From contig JAEUKL010000078.1 in the NCBI GenBank assembly GCA_016793005.1, positions 1 to 37,294 on the forward strand: a stretch of DNA of 37,294 nt. Reading direction: 5' to 3'. Position 1 is the stretch's first letter. Every line of letters starts with the position of its first letter. The stretch comes from Rhodospirillaceae bacterium (GTDB lineage: Bacteria; Pseudomonadota; Alphaproteobacteria; Rhodospirillales; Rhodospirillaceae). The notes beneath the pieces are model-generated. The model searched no databases. It saw nothing but the letters and a program-made list of their open reading frames with translations, and was not told where the DNA came from. Of the stretch, positions 23,032 to 31,689 are shown one piece after another. The position numbers and the translations under genes were made by a program.

Positions 23032-23712
23032 ATGAGCGTCGGTATGGACAGCGTGATGCTGCTGCTGCACGTGATGTTTTTCTGCTACTGGCTGGGCACG
23101 GACTTGGGCGTGTTTTACTCCGCCCGCTTCATGATGCGCGCCGACATCAGCGTGGAAGCGCGCGGCTACTGCGCCAAGATCATGAACTTTCTGGACCAGG
23201 CGCCTCGTGTCAGTATGCCTGGCATTGTGGTGGTGGGGGCCACCCTCGGAATTATGCGCGGCTACCTGGATGCCAGCCCCATGTGGATCTGGCCCATCTG
23301 GATCATCGGCATCGTGTGGGTGTCGGCGGTCATTTACCTCTACATCAACGAGCATCACCCCGAGAAAATCAAAACCGTGAAGTACATCGACTTCCGGTTC
23401 CGTATCGTGATGATCATCTTCCTCGTCTACCTCGGCGTCTCGTCGCTGATGGGGGTTGAAGGTGCGGTCACCGCCAATCACTGGCTTGCGGCAAAAATCC
23501 TAGTGTTCGCCGCCTGCATGCTCTCGGGCGTCATGATCCGGGTGTACATGAAAGACTTCGGCCAGTACTACGGCCCCATGCTGCGCGGCAATGCGACACC
23601 TGAACAGATTGCAGTCGCGCAAGGGATGATGGCCAACGCCAAAATCTTTGTGCTGGCGATCTGGGGCCTCTTGGTCGTCGCGGCAGCACTCGGCCTTTGG
23701 AAGCCGTTTTAA
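23032..23712 (+). CDS. Integral membrane protein of unknown function, 226 aa (CopD/DUF2269-like topology)
   Basis: From ATG 23032 the protein has about five to six transmembrane helices: around residues 7-30, 62-80, 85-105, 122-142, 150-170 and 202-222. The first carries LLLHVMFFCYWLGTDLGVFY, with a His inside the helix as in CopD-like and heme-containing membrane families. A positively charged loop (NEHHPEKIKTVKYIDFRFR) follows the third helix. The ribosome binding site AAAGGGGAAATAGG precedes the start, and the longer frame from 22825 is rejected because its added part is not hydrophobic. I suspect a CopD/DUF2269-like fold but cannot confirm it. It ends 12 bp from the convergent MFS gene. 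Confidence 0.6.
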   Translation: MSVGMDSVMLLLHVMFFCYWLGTDLGVFYSARFMMRADISVEARGYCAKIMNFLDQAPRVSMPGIVVVGATLGIMRGYLDASPMWIWPIWIIGIVWVSAVIYLYINEHHPEKIKTVKYIDFRFRIVMIIFLVYLGVSSLMGVEGAVTANHWLAAKILVFAACMLSGVMIRVYMKDFGQYYGPMLRGNATPEQIAVAQGMMANAKIFVLAIWGLLVVAAALGLWKPF

Positions 23713-23724
23713 GTACACGCTACC

Positions 23725-24918
23725 TTAGTCTTCTGACGGTTTCTCGATTACAGCCAAAATCGCCGTCAGTGTTGCCATCATGAACATCGTCACCGTCGTG
23801 GGCCATATCATGCCCATGACGGTGCCGGTGTAGGCTGAGGCCGTAATAATGGTGAACAGGGCCGCGGCCCCCATCGCCAATGCGCCGCATAAGCCCGAGG
23901 CGGTTCCCGCCAACTGCGGCACCGCGCTGATCGCCCCCGTCAACACCGCGCCCGAAATCACACCCAACAAGCCAGATAAAACAGCGGGCGGTGTAATCAG
24001 CGTCAGCGGTGTCGCATCCAGGAACTGCATGGCAATCGGCCACAAGGCCGCCAGAAGCGTGCCCAGCACCATGATGAGGCGGATCATGCCTGTCCGCCCC
24101 AGCACCCGCACCAGACGCGGCGAGACAACAGTTCCCATAAAGAACGCCACTGACAGCACCGACCAGTAGAGCCCGAATGTGGCCGCCGAGGTGCCGAAGT
24201 GCTCGGCAAAGTAGGCGGGTGCGACCGACAGAAACGCGAAGAACGGCGCACCCGTCAGCGCAAACAATCCGGCGTAGCAGAGAAACACCCGCGATTTACT
24301 GACGTACCAATTATTCGCCAGCATGTGCCACACACTGAACTTCATGGCCCCTGTTTGCACCAAGCGCGTCTCGGGCATGCGATAGAATGTCGCAACAACC
24401 ATGGTCAGGCCCAGGACGCACAGCAAGCCAAATACGCTTCGCACGCCAAGGGTTTCACCCACATAACCGCCCACAACCGGCGCCAGCATGTGCGCCATGG
24501 AGTGCGCCGAAGCGATGTACGACATCGCCGTCACCGCCGCATCGCCGCGGTACACATCATGCACCGAAGCGCGGCAAACCGCCGCACTGCCCGCAGCCCC
24601 GCAAGCTTGCAAAAACCGCGCGACGATCAGCATCTCCATGCTGGTGCTGAGCGCGCAAACCAACGACATGATGGTGTAGACCACAAGTGACGCCAGCAGC
24701 ACCACGCGGCGCCCGAAACGATCCGACAGCGCACCCAAGGCCACTTGCGCCAGAGCCAGCCCGATCATGTAGACCGAAATCACATATTGCGCCGCGCTGG
24801 TGGGCGCATTGAAGAGCTTGCTCAGTTCCGGTAGCAGCGGCGAGACCACCACCAGCGCAAATGGAGACAAGGCGCTGGAGGCAGAAAGTTGGACAGACGA
24901 GAGGCGCTGAACGGACAT
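23725..24918 (-). CDS. MFS transporter, Bcr/CflA drug-efflux type
   Basis: The 397-residue protein has twelve predicted helices. The loop 2-3 signature GALSDRFGRRVVLL (near residues 62-75) is the classic MFS motif A. ARFLQACGAAGSAAVCRASVHD (about 99-120) matches the Bcr/CflA consensus in helix 4, and FYRMPETR marks the middle loop. Such proteins export chloramphenicol, bicyclomycin and related compounds or dipeptides and sulfonamides; substrate is not readable. No ribosome binding site is evident before ATG 24918, and the first residues MSVQRLSSVQLSASSAL look slightly truncated relative to the family, so a later or alternative start is possible. Confidence 0.87.
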   Translation of the reverse strand: MSVQRLSSVQLSASSALSPFALVVVSPLLPELSKLFNAPTSAAQYVISVYMIGLALAQVALGALSDRFGRRVVLLASLVVYTIMSLVCALSTSMEMLIVARFLQACGAAGSAAVCRASVHDVYRGDAAVTAMSYIASAHSMAHMLAPVVGGYVGETLGVRSVFGLLCVLGLTMVVATFYRMPETRLVQTGAMKFSVWHMLANNWYVSKSRVFLCYAGLFALTGAPFFAFLSVAPAYFAEHFGTSAATFGLYWSVLSVAFFMGTVVSPRLVRVLGRTGMIRLIMVLGTLLAALWPIAMQFLDATPLTLITPPAVLSGLLGVISGAVLTGAISAVPQLAGTASGLCGALAMGAAALFTIITASAYTGTVMGMIWPTTVTMFMMATLTAILAVIEKPSED

Positions 24919-25122
24919 AGAAGATGCGATGAAAAGCAGAAAAACAGGAAACCACCTTAGCCAAAGGCGTGCATATCTGCGTTTAATCTATGCGGCAATG
25001 CTCGGGGTGCGGTCTTAAACAAAAGGACCTTGAAGTGGTCACGCCCCGCGATTCCCGGTTGATTTGACGCTATCGCATGGCCTAAGCCGATTAGACCTGA
25101 TGGCCGTTCCGGGGAGCAAGCC
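24919..25122. other. Divergent intergenic region, MFS and SDR
   Basis: A 204-bp gap between the minus-strand MFS gene and the plus-strand SDR. The SDR has a good GGGGAG ribosome binding site just before 25123. I see no clear promoter pair, no RNA gene and no strong inverted repeat. Confidence 0.4.
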
Positions 25123-25956
25123 ATGTACAATCTCAAAGGCAAAGTCGCGATTGTGACCGGCGCTGGGCGCCACAAGGGCCTGGGCGAGGCTATGGCCAAG
25201 CGCCTGGCTGCAGATGGCGCCAAGGTGGTGCTGCACGATATCGGTGCCTTGAAGGGCGATATCGCGCCCGCCCATGGCGTGGGCCAGAAAGCCGAACTCG
25301 ATCAAATCGTCGATGAGATCAAAGCGGCTGGCGGGGACGCAGCCGGGTTCACCGGCGACATGCTGGTGGAAAAAGATGTGGAGGCGCTTATCGCTTTCAC
25401 GGTCAAAACTTTCGGTCGCCTGGATATTCTCGTGAACAACGCCGGCATTGGCTACCTGTTCGGGCCGCTGGTCGACATGACCCAGGAACACTGGGACGCG
25501 GTGTTGGGCGTGAACTTGCGCGGCTGTTTCTTCGGCATCAAGCACGCCGCCAAGCAGATGATCAAACAAGGGGGCGGTGGACGCATCATCAGCATCGCCA
25601 GCCAGGCGGCCAAGTCAGGCTTCGCGCAAGCCGCCGCTTACTCAGCCTCCAAGCACGGCTTGGTGGGACTGACGCGCGCCGCCGCGCTGGAACTGGCGCC
25701 GCACAAAATTACCGTCAACGCCATCTGCCCCAACCACGTCACGACGGGCTTGGGCGCCTGGCAGAACGATTTCATGAGCAAGGCGCAAGGAAAGAGCGTC
25801 GACCAATACCTGGCCGATATGCGCAGCCGTATTCCCATGGGGCGTCCGGGTTTGGTGGCCGATATCGCCAAGGCCTGCGCCTTCTTGTGCTCTGACCAGG
25901 CCGATTACATTACCGCCGAAGCCATGAATGTTTCCGGCGGCGAAGAATATCATTAG
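25123..25956 (+). CDS. Short-chain dehydrogenase/reductase (classical SDR)
   Basis: This 277-residue NAD(P) oxidoreductase has the full SDR motif set: TGAGRHKGLG (12-21), NNAG (105-108), Asn131, Ser160, and YSASK with Tyr173 and Lys177. HDI after the second strand (His38-Asp39) favours NAD over NADP. There is an insert of about 15 residues after strand two (GALKGDIAPAHGVGQKAE), seen in some SDRs acting on bulky or CoA-linked substrates. It heads the catabolic block, and could serve as the 3-hydroxyacyl dehydrogenase step of a partial beta-oxidation, which is inference. The next gene follows after 73 bp. Confidence 0.92.
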   Translation: MYNLKGKVAIVTGAGRHKGLGEAMAKRLAADGAKVVLHDIGALKGDIAPAHGVGQKAELDQIVDEIKAAGGDAAGFTGDMLVEKDVEALIAFTVKTFGRLDILVNNAGIGYLFGPLVDMTQEHWDAVLGVNLRGCFFGIKHAAKQMIKQGGGGRIISIASQAAKSGFAQAAAYSASKHGLVGLTRAAALELAPHKITVNAICPNHVTTGLGAWQNDFMSKAQGKSVDQYLADMRSRIPMGRPGLVADIAKACAFLCSDQADYITAEAMNVSGGEEYH

Positions 25957-26029
25957 GCGTATTTTCAGACGAAGTGTGAAGCGGTTCGCCGCGGAAAATG
26001 CGCAAAACAAAAAGTAGGAGTCTTAGAGT

Positions 26030-26905
26030 ATGAGCGCGTTTAAATGGCCGAACGATGCGCGATTGGCTGTGTCGTTGGTGGTCAACGTTGAAGAAGGGGC
26101 TGAAGAAAACATTCTGGACGGCGACCGCGGCCCCGAACCTGTCGACGAATTCCAGGTGGCGTTAGGTAAGCCGATCCGCAACTACGGCAATGAAACCAAC
26201 TATCAGTACGGCATTAAGGCCGCAGCCCCGCGCGTGCTGAAACTGCTGCAGCAAAGCAAGATTAAAGCCACATTCACATCGGCGGCAGTGGCGTTGGAAC
26301 GCGCACCGCAGATCGCCAAGCAGATTATGGCCGACGGTCATGAGGTCTGCGCGCACGGCTATCGTTGGACCGCACAGCACCGCTTTGATGAAACGGCGGA
26401 ACGCGAGTTTATTTCCAAAGCGGTTGAGTCCATCACCAAGACCACGGGCAAACGCCCCGATGGGTGGCTTGCGCGCTATCTCATCACCGGCAACACCCGC
26501 AAGTTGCTCATTGAGCAAGGTTTTACTTACCATATGGACGATTACTCGGACGATGTACCGTTCTGGGATGCCTCGGGCGAGAAACCCATTGTGGTGGTGC
26601 CGTACGCTCTTGATACCAACGACATGAAAATGTGGATGGCGCCTGCCTACACGCCCGATCAATGGCTGAAGTACATCACCGACACCTTTGATGAGTTGTA
26701 TGCCGAGAGCGCGGACAGCCCGAAAATGATGTCGGTGGGCGTGCACTTGCGTATTATCGGGCGGCCGGGCCGCTTTGGCCAACTGCGCACGTTCATCGAG
26801 CATGCCAAAAGCAAGCCCGGTGTGTGGTTCGCCACGCGCAAAGAAATTGCCGACACGTTTGCCGCACAAGTTAAAGCCATCGAAATAGGAATTGGGGGGC
26901 CGTGA
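26030..26905 (+). CDS. PuuE-like polysaccharide deacetylase-fold hydrolase (allantoinase/cyclic amide hydrolase type)
   Basis: The 291-residue protein has the NodB-like barrel in the form used by PuuE-type allantoinases. VVNVEEGAEENILDGDRGPE (residues 18-37) corresponds to the NYEEGGE segment of PuuE rather than the Asp-Asp metal motif of sugar deacetylases. GHEVCAHGYRW (103-113) and HLRIIGRPGR near the end are also PuuE-like. Relatives open cyclic ureides or imides or cleave amides. The ribosome binding site is AGGAG 9 nt before ATG 26030. The stop TGA (26903-26905) is 1 bp before the next ATG. Amide chemistry fits the amidase and ligase downstream. Sugar deacetylation is the less likely alternative. 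Confidence 0.85.
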   Translation: MSAFKWPNDARLAVSLVVNVEEGAEENILDGDRGPEPVDEFQVALGKPIRNYGNETNYQYGIKAAAPRVLKLLQQSKIKATFTSAAVALERAPQIAKQIMADGHEVCAHGYRWTAQHRFDETAEREFISKAVESITKTTGKRPDGWLARYLITGNTRKLLIEQGFTYHMDDYSDDVPFWDASGEKPIVVVPYALDTNDMKMWMAPAYTPDQWLKYITDTFDELYAESADSPKMMSVGVHLRIIGRPGRFGQLRTFIEHAKSKPGVWFATRKEIADTFAAQVKAIEIGIGGP

Positions 26906-26906
26906 T

Positions 26907-27425
26907 ATGGTCGCAGAAGCCGTAAAGGTTGGTGAGAAGCGATATCGTGAACGGGGCGGCCGCTATTTCGAAGACTTTGAGGTAGGCGCGACGTACGAGC
27001 ACCGCCCGGGCCGCACCATTACCGAAACCGACAACACCTGGTTCACGCTCTTGACCAACAACACGCATCCGCTGCACTTCGATGCGGAGTACGCCAAGCA
27101 CACGGAATTTGGTCAGCGCCTGGTGGTGTCCACACTCACGCTTTCTGTTGTCACCGGCATGAGTGTGTCGGACATGAGCCAGAAGGCCATCGCCAACTTA
27201 GGATGGACCGATATTGTCATGCCCAAACCGGTGTTTGCGGGCGATACACTGTATGCCGAATCGGAAGTGCTGGAAAAGCGCCCCAGCAAAAGCCGGCCCG
27301 GCCAGGGCATCGTGAAGTTCAAGACCACGGGCAAAAACCAGCGCGGCGAAGTGGTGTGCTCGTTCTATCGCACGGTTCTGGTGATGGGCCGCGACAGCGA
27401 TCTTGAAGCCAAAGCGGGTTATTAA
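26907..27425 (+). CDS. MaoC-family hot-dog dehydratase/hydratase
   Basis: The 172-residue protein has a single hot-dog domain with the hydratase-type segment TNNTHPLHFDAEYA (residues 50-63, with the catalytic His57 and upstream Asn). The initial part GRYFEDFEVGATYEHRPGRTITETD is typical of MaoC and mesaconyl-CoA hydratase-like proteins. R-specific enoyl hydratases usually have Asp where this reads Asn52. Such enzymes hydrate a 2-enoyl-CoA or beta-methyl/mesaconyl-type acid. ATG 26907 with GGGGGG upstream is preferred to the TTG at 26892. Position between the deacetylase-like gene and the acyl-CoA dehydrogenase suits a hydration step in the same pathway. Confidence 0.87.
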   Translation: MVAEAVKVGEKRYRERGGRYFEDFEVGATYEHRPGRTITETDNTWFTLLTNNTHPLHFDAEYAKHTEFGQRLVVSTLTLSVVTGMSVSDMSQKAIANLGWTDIVMPKPVFAGDTLYAESEVLEKRPSKSRPGQGIVKFKTTGKNQRGEVVCSFYRTVLVMGRDSDLEAKAGY

Positions 27426-27545
27426 ACCAAGCGCACTATTAACAGTTGTTACGCTGCCGTAGCTTTTAATGCACAAATTACAACCGTATGGCGGTCGTGA
27501 TGCTCTAGAGGCGAAAGCAAAGGCCCGGACGTGTTGAACCGCTTG

Positions 27546-27573
27546 TTGAACCCCTGGCCTGTTTCGCTAGATT
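27546..27573 (+). promoter_or_regulatory. Possible promoter before the acyl-CoA dehydrogenase
   Basis: TTGAAC (27546-27551) and TAGATT (27568-27573) are 16 bp apart in the 189-bp gap before ATG 27615. The match is moderate. The rest of 27426-27614 shows no hairpin terminator or RNA gene. Confidence 0.3.
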
Positions 27574-27614
27574 GCCCCGCCTTCTTGTATCCCTTTTGAT
27601 CACTTGAGTCCGCC

Positions 27615-28775
27615 ATGACCATGACGCCTGAAGAACTTGAAGCCATCCGCGATTCCGTCCGCGCCCTCTGCGCCGAGTTTCCCGCCGAGTATTGGCGCGA
27701 GACCGACCGCAACCGCGAATACCCGACAAAATTTGTCGATGCCATGACCAAGGCAGGCTTTCTGGCGGCGTTGATCCCGGAAGAATTCGGCGGTTCGGGC
27801 CTTGGTTTGCGCGCAGCTTGCGCAATCTTGGAAGAAACCCACAAGTCAGGCTGCAATGCGGGCGCCATCCACGCACAGATGTACACCATGGGCACGGTGC
27901 TGAAGCACGGCAGCCCCACGCAGAAAAAGAACTGGCTGCCGAAAATCGCCAGCGGCGAAATTCGCCTGCAGGCTTTTGGCGTCACGGAGCCCACCTCAGG
28001 CTCGGATACGCTGGCCTTGCAAACCACAGCCGTGAAGAACGGCGATCACTACGTCGTCAACGGCCAGAAGATCTGGACCAGCCGCGCTGAATATTCCGAC
28101 TTTATGGTTTTGCTTGCCCGCACCACGCCGAAAGACCAAGTGCAGAAGAAAGGCGATGGCCTCAGCGTATTCATGCTGGACATGCGCGAAGCCAAAAACG
28201 CCGGCCTGACGATCCGCCCCATCCGCACCATGATGAACCACGCCACCACGGAAGTATTCTTCGACAACGTGAAGGTGCCCGCTGAAAACCTGATCGGCGA
28301 AGAAGGCAAAGGCTTCAAGTACATCCTGGACGGCATGAATGCCGAGCGCACGCTCATTGCTTCGGAATGCCTGGGCGATGCGCAGTGGTTCATCAAAAAG
28401 GCTGTGGATTATTCGAACGACCGCAAGGTGTTCGGCAACCCCATCGGCAAGAACCAGGGCATTCAATTCCCCATCGCGCGGGCCTATGCGCAGTACAAAG
28501 CAGCCGCGCTGATGGTCGAGCGCGCGGCGGATAAGTTCGATGCCGGCGAAGCCATGGGCGAAGAAGCCAATATTGGGAAAATGCTGGCCTCGGAAGCATC
28601 GTGGGCGGCAGCGGAAATCTGCATCCAGGTGCATGGTGGTTTCGCGTTTGCCGAAGAGTTCGACATCGAACGCAAGTTCCGCGAAACGCGCCTGTACCAA
28701 GTGGCCCCCATTTCCACCAACCTGATCCTGGCCTACATCGGCCAGAACATTTTGGGCTTACCGCGCTCTTACTAG
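27615..28775 (+). CDS. Acyl-CoA dehydrogenase, catalytic Glu probably in helix G
   Basis: The 386-residue flavoprotein has the three ACAD domains. FAD and substrate signature AFGVTEPTSGSDT is at 120-132, and VHGGFAFAEEFDIERKFRETR lies near 337-359. It introduces a double bond into an acyl-CoA and passes electrons to ETF. The C-terminal base segment that reads YEGT in MCAD and SCAD reads QVAPIST here, with Pro365 where Glu376 should be. Glu244 in GMNAERTLIA aligns with the helix G glutamate used by isovaleryl-CoA dehydrogenase, so the base has probably moved there. This points to a branched or cyclic substrate, an inference. ATG 27621 is an alternative start. The ligase follows after 15 bp. 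Confidence 0.9.
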   Translation: MTMTPEELEAIRDSVRALCAEFPAEYWRETDRNREYPTKFVDAMTKAGFLAALIPEEFGGSGLGLRAACAILEETHKSGCNAGAIHAQMYTMGTVLKHGSPTQKKNWLPKIASGEIRLQAFGVTEPTSGSDTLALQTTAVKNGDHYVVNGQKIWTSRAEYSDFMVLLARTTPKDQVQKKGDGLSVFMLDMREAKNAGLTIRPIRTMMNHATTEVFFDNVKVPAENLIGEEGKGFKYILDGMNAERTLIASECLGDAQWFIKKAVDYSNDRKVFGNPIGKNQGIQFPIARAYAQYKAAALMVERAADKFDAGEAMGEEANIGKMLASEASWAAAEICIQVHGGFAFAEEFDIERKFRETRLYQVAPISTNLILAYIGQNILGLPRSY

Positions 28776-28790
28776 AATTAAAGCAATCCC

Positions 28791-30191
28791 ATGCCGAAAT
28801 TACCGCCGTACTTTGCAGCTCTTGATCTCAACCAAATGCTGACCGATCACCCGATTGGTGACGACTTTGTTCAGCGTTTTTCCAAGATCAGCAAAGACGA
28901 ACTGCGCGCGCAGCAAAATAGACTTTTTATGAACTGCGTACGCCGCGCCTGGGACGTGCCGTTCTATCAGCGCCTGTGGGGCAACGCGGGCGCAAAACCC
29001 GGCGACGTAAAATCACTGGACGACATCACCAAGCTGCCGGTGTTCTCCAAATCCGACCTCATGGACAGCCTCGCCGCCAATCCTCCGTTCGGCGATTTCG
29101 GCGGGCTTGATTTCAAAGACCCCAACCATGTTCCCGCCGTGATGCACACCACGTCGGGCACTACAGGACTACCACAGGTGCTGCTGTTCGGGCCCAAGAC
29201 GCGCGAGATGCAGAACTTGTTGGTTGGCCGTGCCTACTTGTGGCAGGGCATGACGGGGGCGGACGTTGTGCATTCCGTCTATGGGCACGGCATGGTGAAT
29301 GCCGGGCACTACATGCGCGAAGCGGTGCTGCACTTCACCAACGCCACATTTATGTCGGCGGGTACAGGCGTTGAAACGCGCTCGGTGCAGCAAGTGCAGA
29401 ACATGCAGCGTTTTGGTGCCACGGTGATTGTGGGCTTTGTCGATTACCTGAAACGCTTGGCCCAAGTGGCCAACGAAGAAGGCATCATTCCCGGCAAGGA
29501 TATTAAGATCCGCATGATCTCCGGTCACTTTGGTCGCGAAAGCAAAGCCGACATTTCGGCCATGTGGGGCGGGGCCAAGTGTTACGACTGGTACGGCGTC
29601 GGCGACACCGGCATCATTTCCAGCGAAGGGCCCGACCAGAACGGCATGTACGTGTTTGAAGACGCGCATTACGTCGAAATGCTGGATGTGGATACGGGCG
29701 AGCCCGTGGCTGACGGCGAGTCGGGCGATATTGTGACAACTGTGCTGTTCAAAGACGATATCTACCCGATGATCCGCTTCAACACGCACGATGTGTCGGC
29801 GTTTGAAGCCGACAATTCAAATGGACTTGTGAACTTCCGCCGCATCCAAGGAATCTTGGGCCGCTCGGACAACATGGTGAAGCTGCGCGGCATTAACGTG
29901 TTCCCGCACGGCATCGGCGGTGTTTTGAATGCACAGCCTGCTTTCAAAGGCGAATTTTTCTGCCACGCGGTTCGTGATGCTCAGGGTCGCGACGAAATGA
30001 CCGTGAAGATCGAAGTAGAGGGCGAGCGTTCACAACCCCTCAAAGACGCATTTGAGACCTTGCTGAAAACCCGGATTGGCGTTGAAATGAATGTCGAGTT
30101 GCATGCGCCGGGTGCGCTGTCGGATCTGACCGAAGTCGACAAACGCCAGAAGCCCAAGCGCCTGTTGGATGAACGCTTTAAGAAGGCCTAA
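28791..30191 (+). CDS. PaaK-like acyl/aryl-CoA ligase (AMP-binding)
   Basis: The 466-residue protein is an adenylate-forming enzyme of the phenylacetate-CoA ligase branch, shorter than long-chain acyl-CoA synthetases. The P-loop TTSGTTGLPQ is at 120-129, the aromatic-binding stretch CYDWYGVGDTG near 265-275, the hydrolysis motif YPMIRFNTHDVS around 325-336, and the hinge GRSDNMVKLRGINVFP near 355-370. The C-terminal catalytic lysine should lie in VDKRQKPKRLLDER. PaaK-type enzymes activate phenylacetate and related acids. The exact acid is not readable. It starts 15 bp after the dehydrogenase and ends 9 bp before the amidase, so these are one transcript. Confidence 0.9.
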   Translation: MPKLPPYFAALDLNQMLTDHPIGDDFVQRFSKISKDELRAQQNRLFMNCVRRAWDVPFYQRLWGNAGAKPGDVKSLDDITKLPVFSKSDLMDSLAANPPFGDFGGLDFKDPNHVPAVMHTTSGTTGLPQVLLFGPKTREMQNLLVGRAYLWQGMTGADVVHSVYGHGMVNAGHYMREAVLHFTNATFMSAGTGVETRSVQQVQNMQRFGATVIVGFVDYLKRLAQVANEEGIIPGKDIKIRMISGHFGRESKADISAMWGGAKCYDWYGVGDTGIISSEGPDQNGMYVFEDAHYVEMLDVDTGEPVADGESGDIVTTVLFKDDIYPMIRFNTHDVSAFEADNSNGLVNFRRIQGILGRSDNMVKLRGINVFPHGIGGVLNAQPAFKGEFFCHAVRDAQGRDEMTVKIEVEGERSQPLKDAFETLLKTRIGVEMNVELHAPGALSDLTEVDKRQKPKRLLDERFKKA

Positions 30192-30200
30192 TCATCAGCG

Positions 30201-31610
30201 ATGAACGCAGACGCTTATACGGCTGATCTTGCCTTCCTGAGCATCGCCGAACTGGGGGCCCATTTGTCCAGCGGTGCGATTACTGCGCGCCGCCTGACCG
30301 AGCTTTATCTTCAGCGCATCGACACGCACAAAAAGCTGAATGCCTATATCACGGTGCTGGCGGACAGCGCCCTGGCTGCCGCTGACGCCTCCGACAAACG
30401 CCGCAAAGAGGGCCATGCGCGCGGGCCCTTAGATGGCATCCCCATTGCACTGAAAGACAACATCGACGTGGCGGGCGTTGCCACAACGGCAGGTGTTGAA
30501 GCGCGCCGCAAAATCGCCGCCGAGCACGATGCACCCGTGACAGCGCGACTTAAATACGCTGGCGCTATTATTCTGGGCAAGCTGAACATGCACGAGGCGG
30601 CCCATGGCGCCACGACCGCCAACGAGGCCTATGGCTTTTGCTACAACCCGCATCGCGCTGGCTTCACGCCCGGCGGATCGTCGGGCGGATCAGGCGCTGC
30701 GATCGCGGCGGGGCTGTGCGTCGCGGCCCTGGGCACAGATACGCTCGGCTCTATCCGCATCCCTGCATCGTTCAACGGCATCGCGGGCTTAAAGCCCACG
30801 CAAGGGCTGGTCAGCACACGCGGTGTTGTACCCCTGGCGTTTTCGCTGGATCACGTGGGGCCCATGGCGCGCCACGTCAACGATCTGGCCTTGATGCTGG
30901 AAGTGATCGCCGGGCCCGATGCGGCGGATCCGTTCAGCATGATGGCTGTGCGCGCGCCACAAGCGACGTTCCAGGTACCGTCAACACTGAAAGGCCTTCG
31001 CATTGGCCGTCTGCGCGATCTGGACGAGTTTGCAGCCGACCGCACTCATGCGGATGTGGCGCTCGGCTATGAAGCCGCCCTGGCGCAACTTGCTCATCTG
31101 GGTGCGGATATCGTCGATGTCACATTAGACGGCTACAAGCATAACGCGATCCGCCCCAAAGCCATGCTTGTGATCGAGGCAGACTTAGCGGTGGTCTATG
31201 CCAAAGCACTGGAAGAACAACCACTGGGGCACACGCAACTCTTCCGCGACGGCATCGCCTTTGGGCAGCAGCAAAGCGCCCCCAAGCTGGCCCAGGCGTT
31301 CGAGACCATTCGTAGCGTGAAGCCTATCGCCAATAAGTTGTTCGCAGCCGTCGATGCTTTTGTAACACCGACCACGCCCTGCCCGGCTTTCGACTTCAAA
31401 ACCGCCATGCCCAAAACGCTGACGGCCTTTACGGCGTTTGCCAACTATATTGGCGCACCATCGGTGTCGGTGCCCATGGGGCTTACGCAAGACAAACTGC
31501 CCATGGGCCTGCAAATCACCACGGCCGCCGGTCACGATGCGACCGCGTTGAAAATTGCCGGCGCGTACGAAACAGCCGCCAACTGTCGCGCGAAACCAGC
31601 CGGATACTAA
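30201..31610 (+). CDS. Amidase signature family hydrolase
   Basis: The 469-residue protein has the Ser-cisSer-Lys triad: Lys85 in ALKDNIDV, Ser160 in GGSSGGS (158-164) and Ser184 in GTDTLGSIRIPAS. The segment AAIAAGLCVAALGTDT (166-181) is typical. The usual DTGGS oxyanion segment reads DTLGS, with Leu182 replacing a conserved glycine. These enzymes hydrolyse carboxamides; GatA acts in transamidation but requires GatB/C, absent here, so a free amidase is more likely. It could release the acid that the adjacent CoA ligase activates. A strong terminator lies 26 bp after the stop, ending this transcription unit. Confidence 0.9.
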   Translation: MNADAYTADLAFLSIAELGAHLSSGAITARRLTELYLQRIDTHKKLNAYITVLADSALAAADASDKRRKEGHARGPLDGIPIALKDNIDVAGVATTAGVEARRKIAAEHDAPVTARLKYAGAIILGKLNMHEAAHGATTANEAYGFCYNPHRAGFTPGGSSGGSGAAIAAGLCVAALGTDTLGSIRIPASFNGIAGLKPTQGLVSTRGVVPLAFSLDHVGPMARHVNDLALMLEVIAGPDAADPFSMMAVRAPQATFQVPSTLKGLRIGRLRDLDEFAADRTHADVALGYEAALAQLAHLGADIVDVTLDGYKHNAIRPKAMLVIEADLAVVYAKALEEQPLGHTQLFRDGIAFGQQQSAPKLAQAFETIRSVKPIANKLFAAVDAFVTPTTPCPAFDFKTAMPKTLTAFTAFANYIGAPSVSVPMGLTQDKLPMGLQITTAAGHDATALKIAGAYETAANCRAKPAGY

Positions 31611-31635
31611 AACCGCAAACTGTTGCGTAGAAGAA

Positions 31636-31666
31636 GCGGCCCCGTATGATGCGGGGTCGCTTTTTT
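31636..31666 (+). terminator. Rho-independent terminator after the amidase gene
   Basis: GCGGCCCCG (31636-31644) pairs with CGGGGTCGC (31652-31660), 9 bp with one G-U wobble, around a 7-nt loop. Six T residues follow directly. This is the clearest terminator in the window. It separates the catabolic operon from the paralogous pair, so these probably have their own promoter, which I could not place in the remaining 20 bp. Confidence 0.85.
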
Positions 31667-31689
31667 ATGCGTGTATTTGGGAGGAATAA

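Noticed and set aside
25981-25992. GCGG-TTCG-CCGC hairpin between SDR and deacetylase genes
   Set aside because: Only 4 bp of stem with no T-run, too short to call as a terminator or regulator.
26162-28700. Minus-strand ORFs of 235 and 234 codons
   Set aside because: They are antisense to the PuuE-like hydrolase and acyl-CoA dehydrogenase, with shadow composition.
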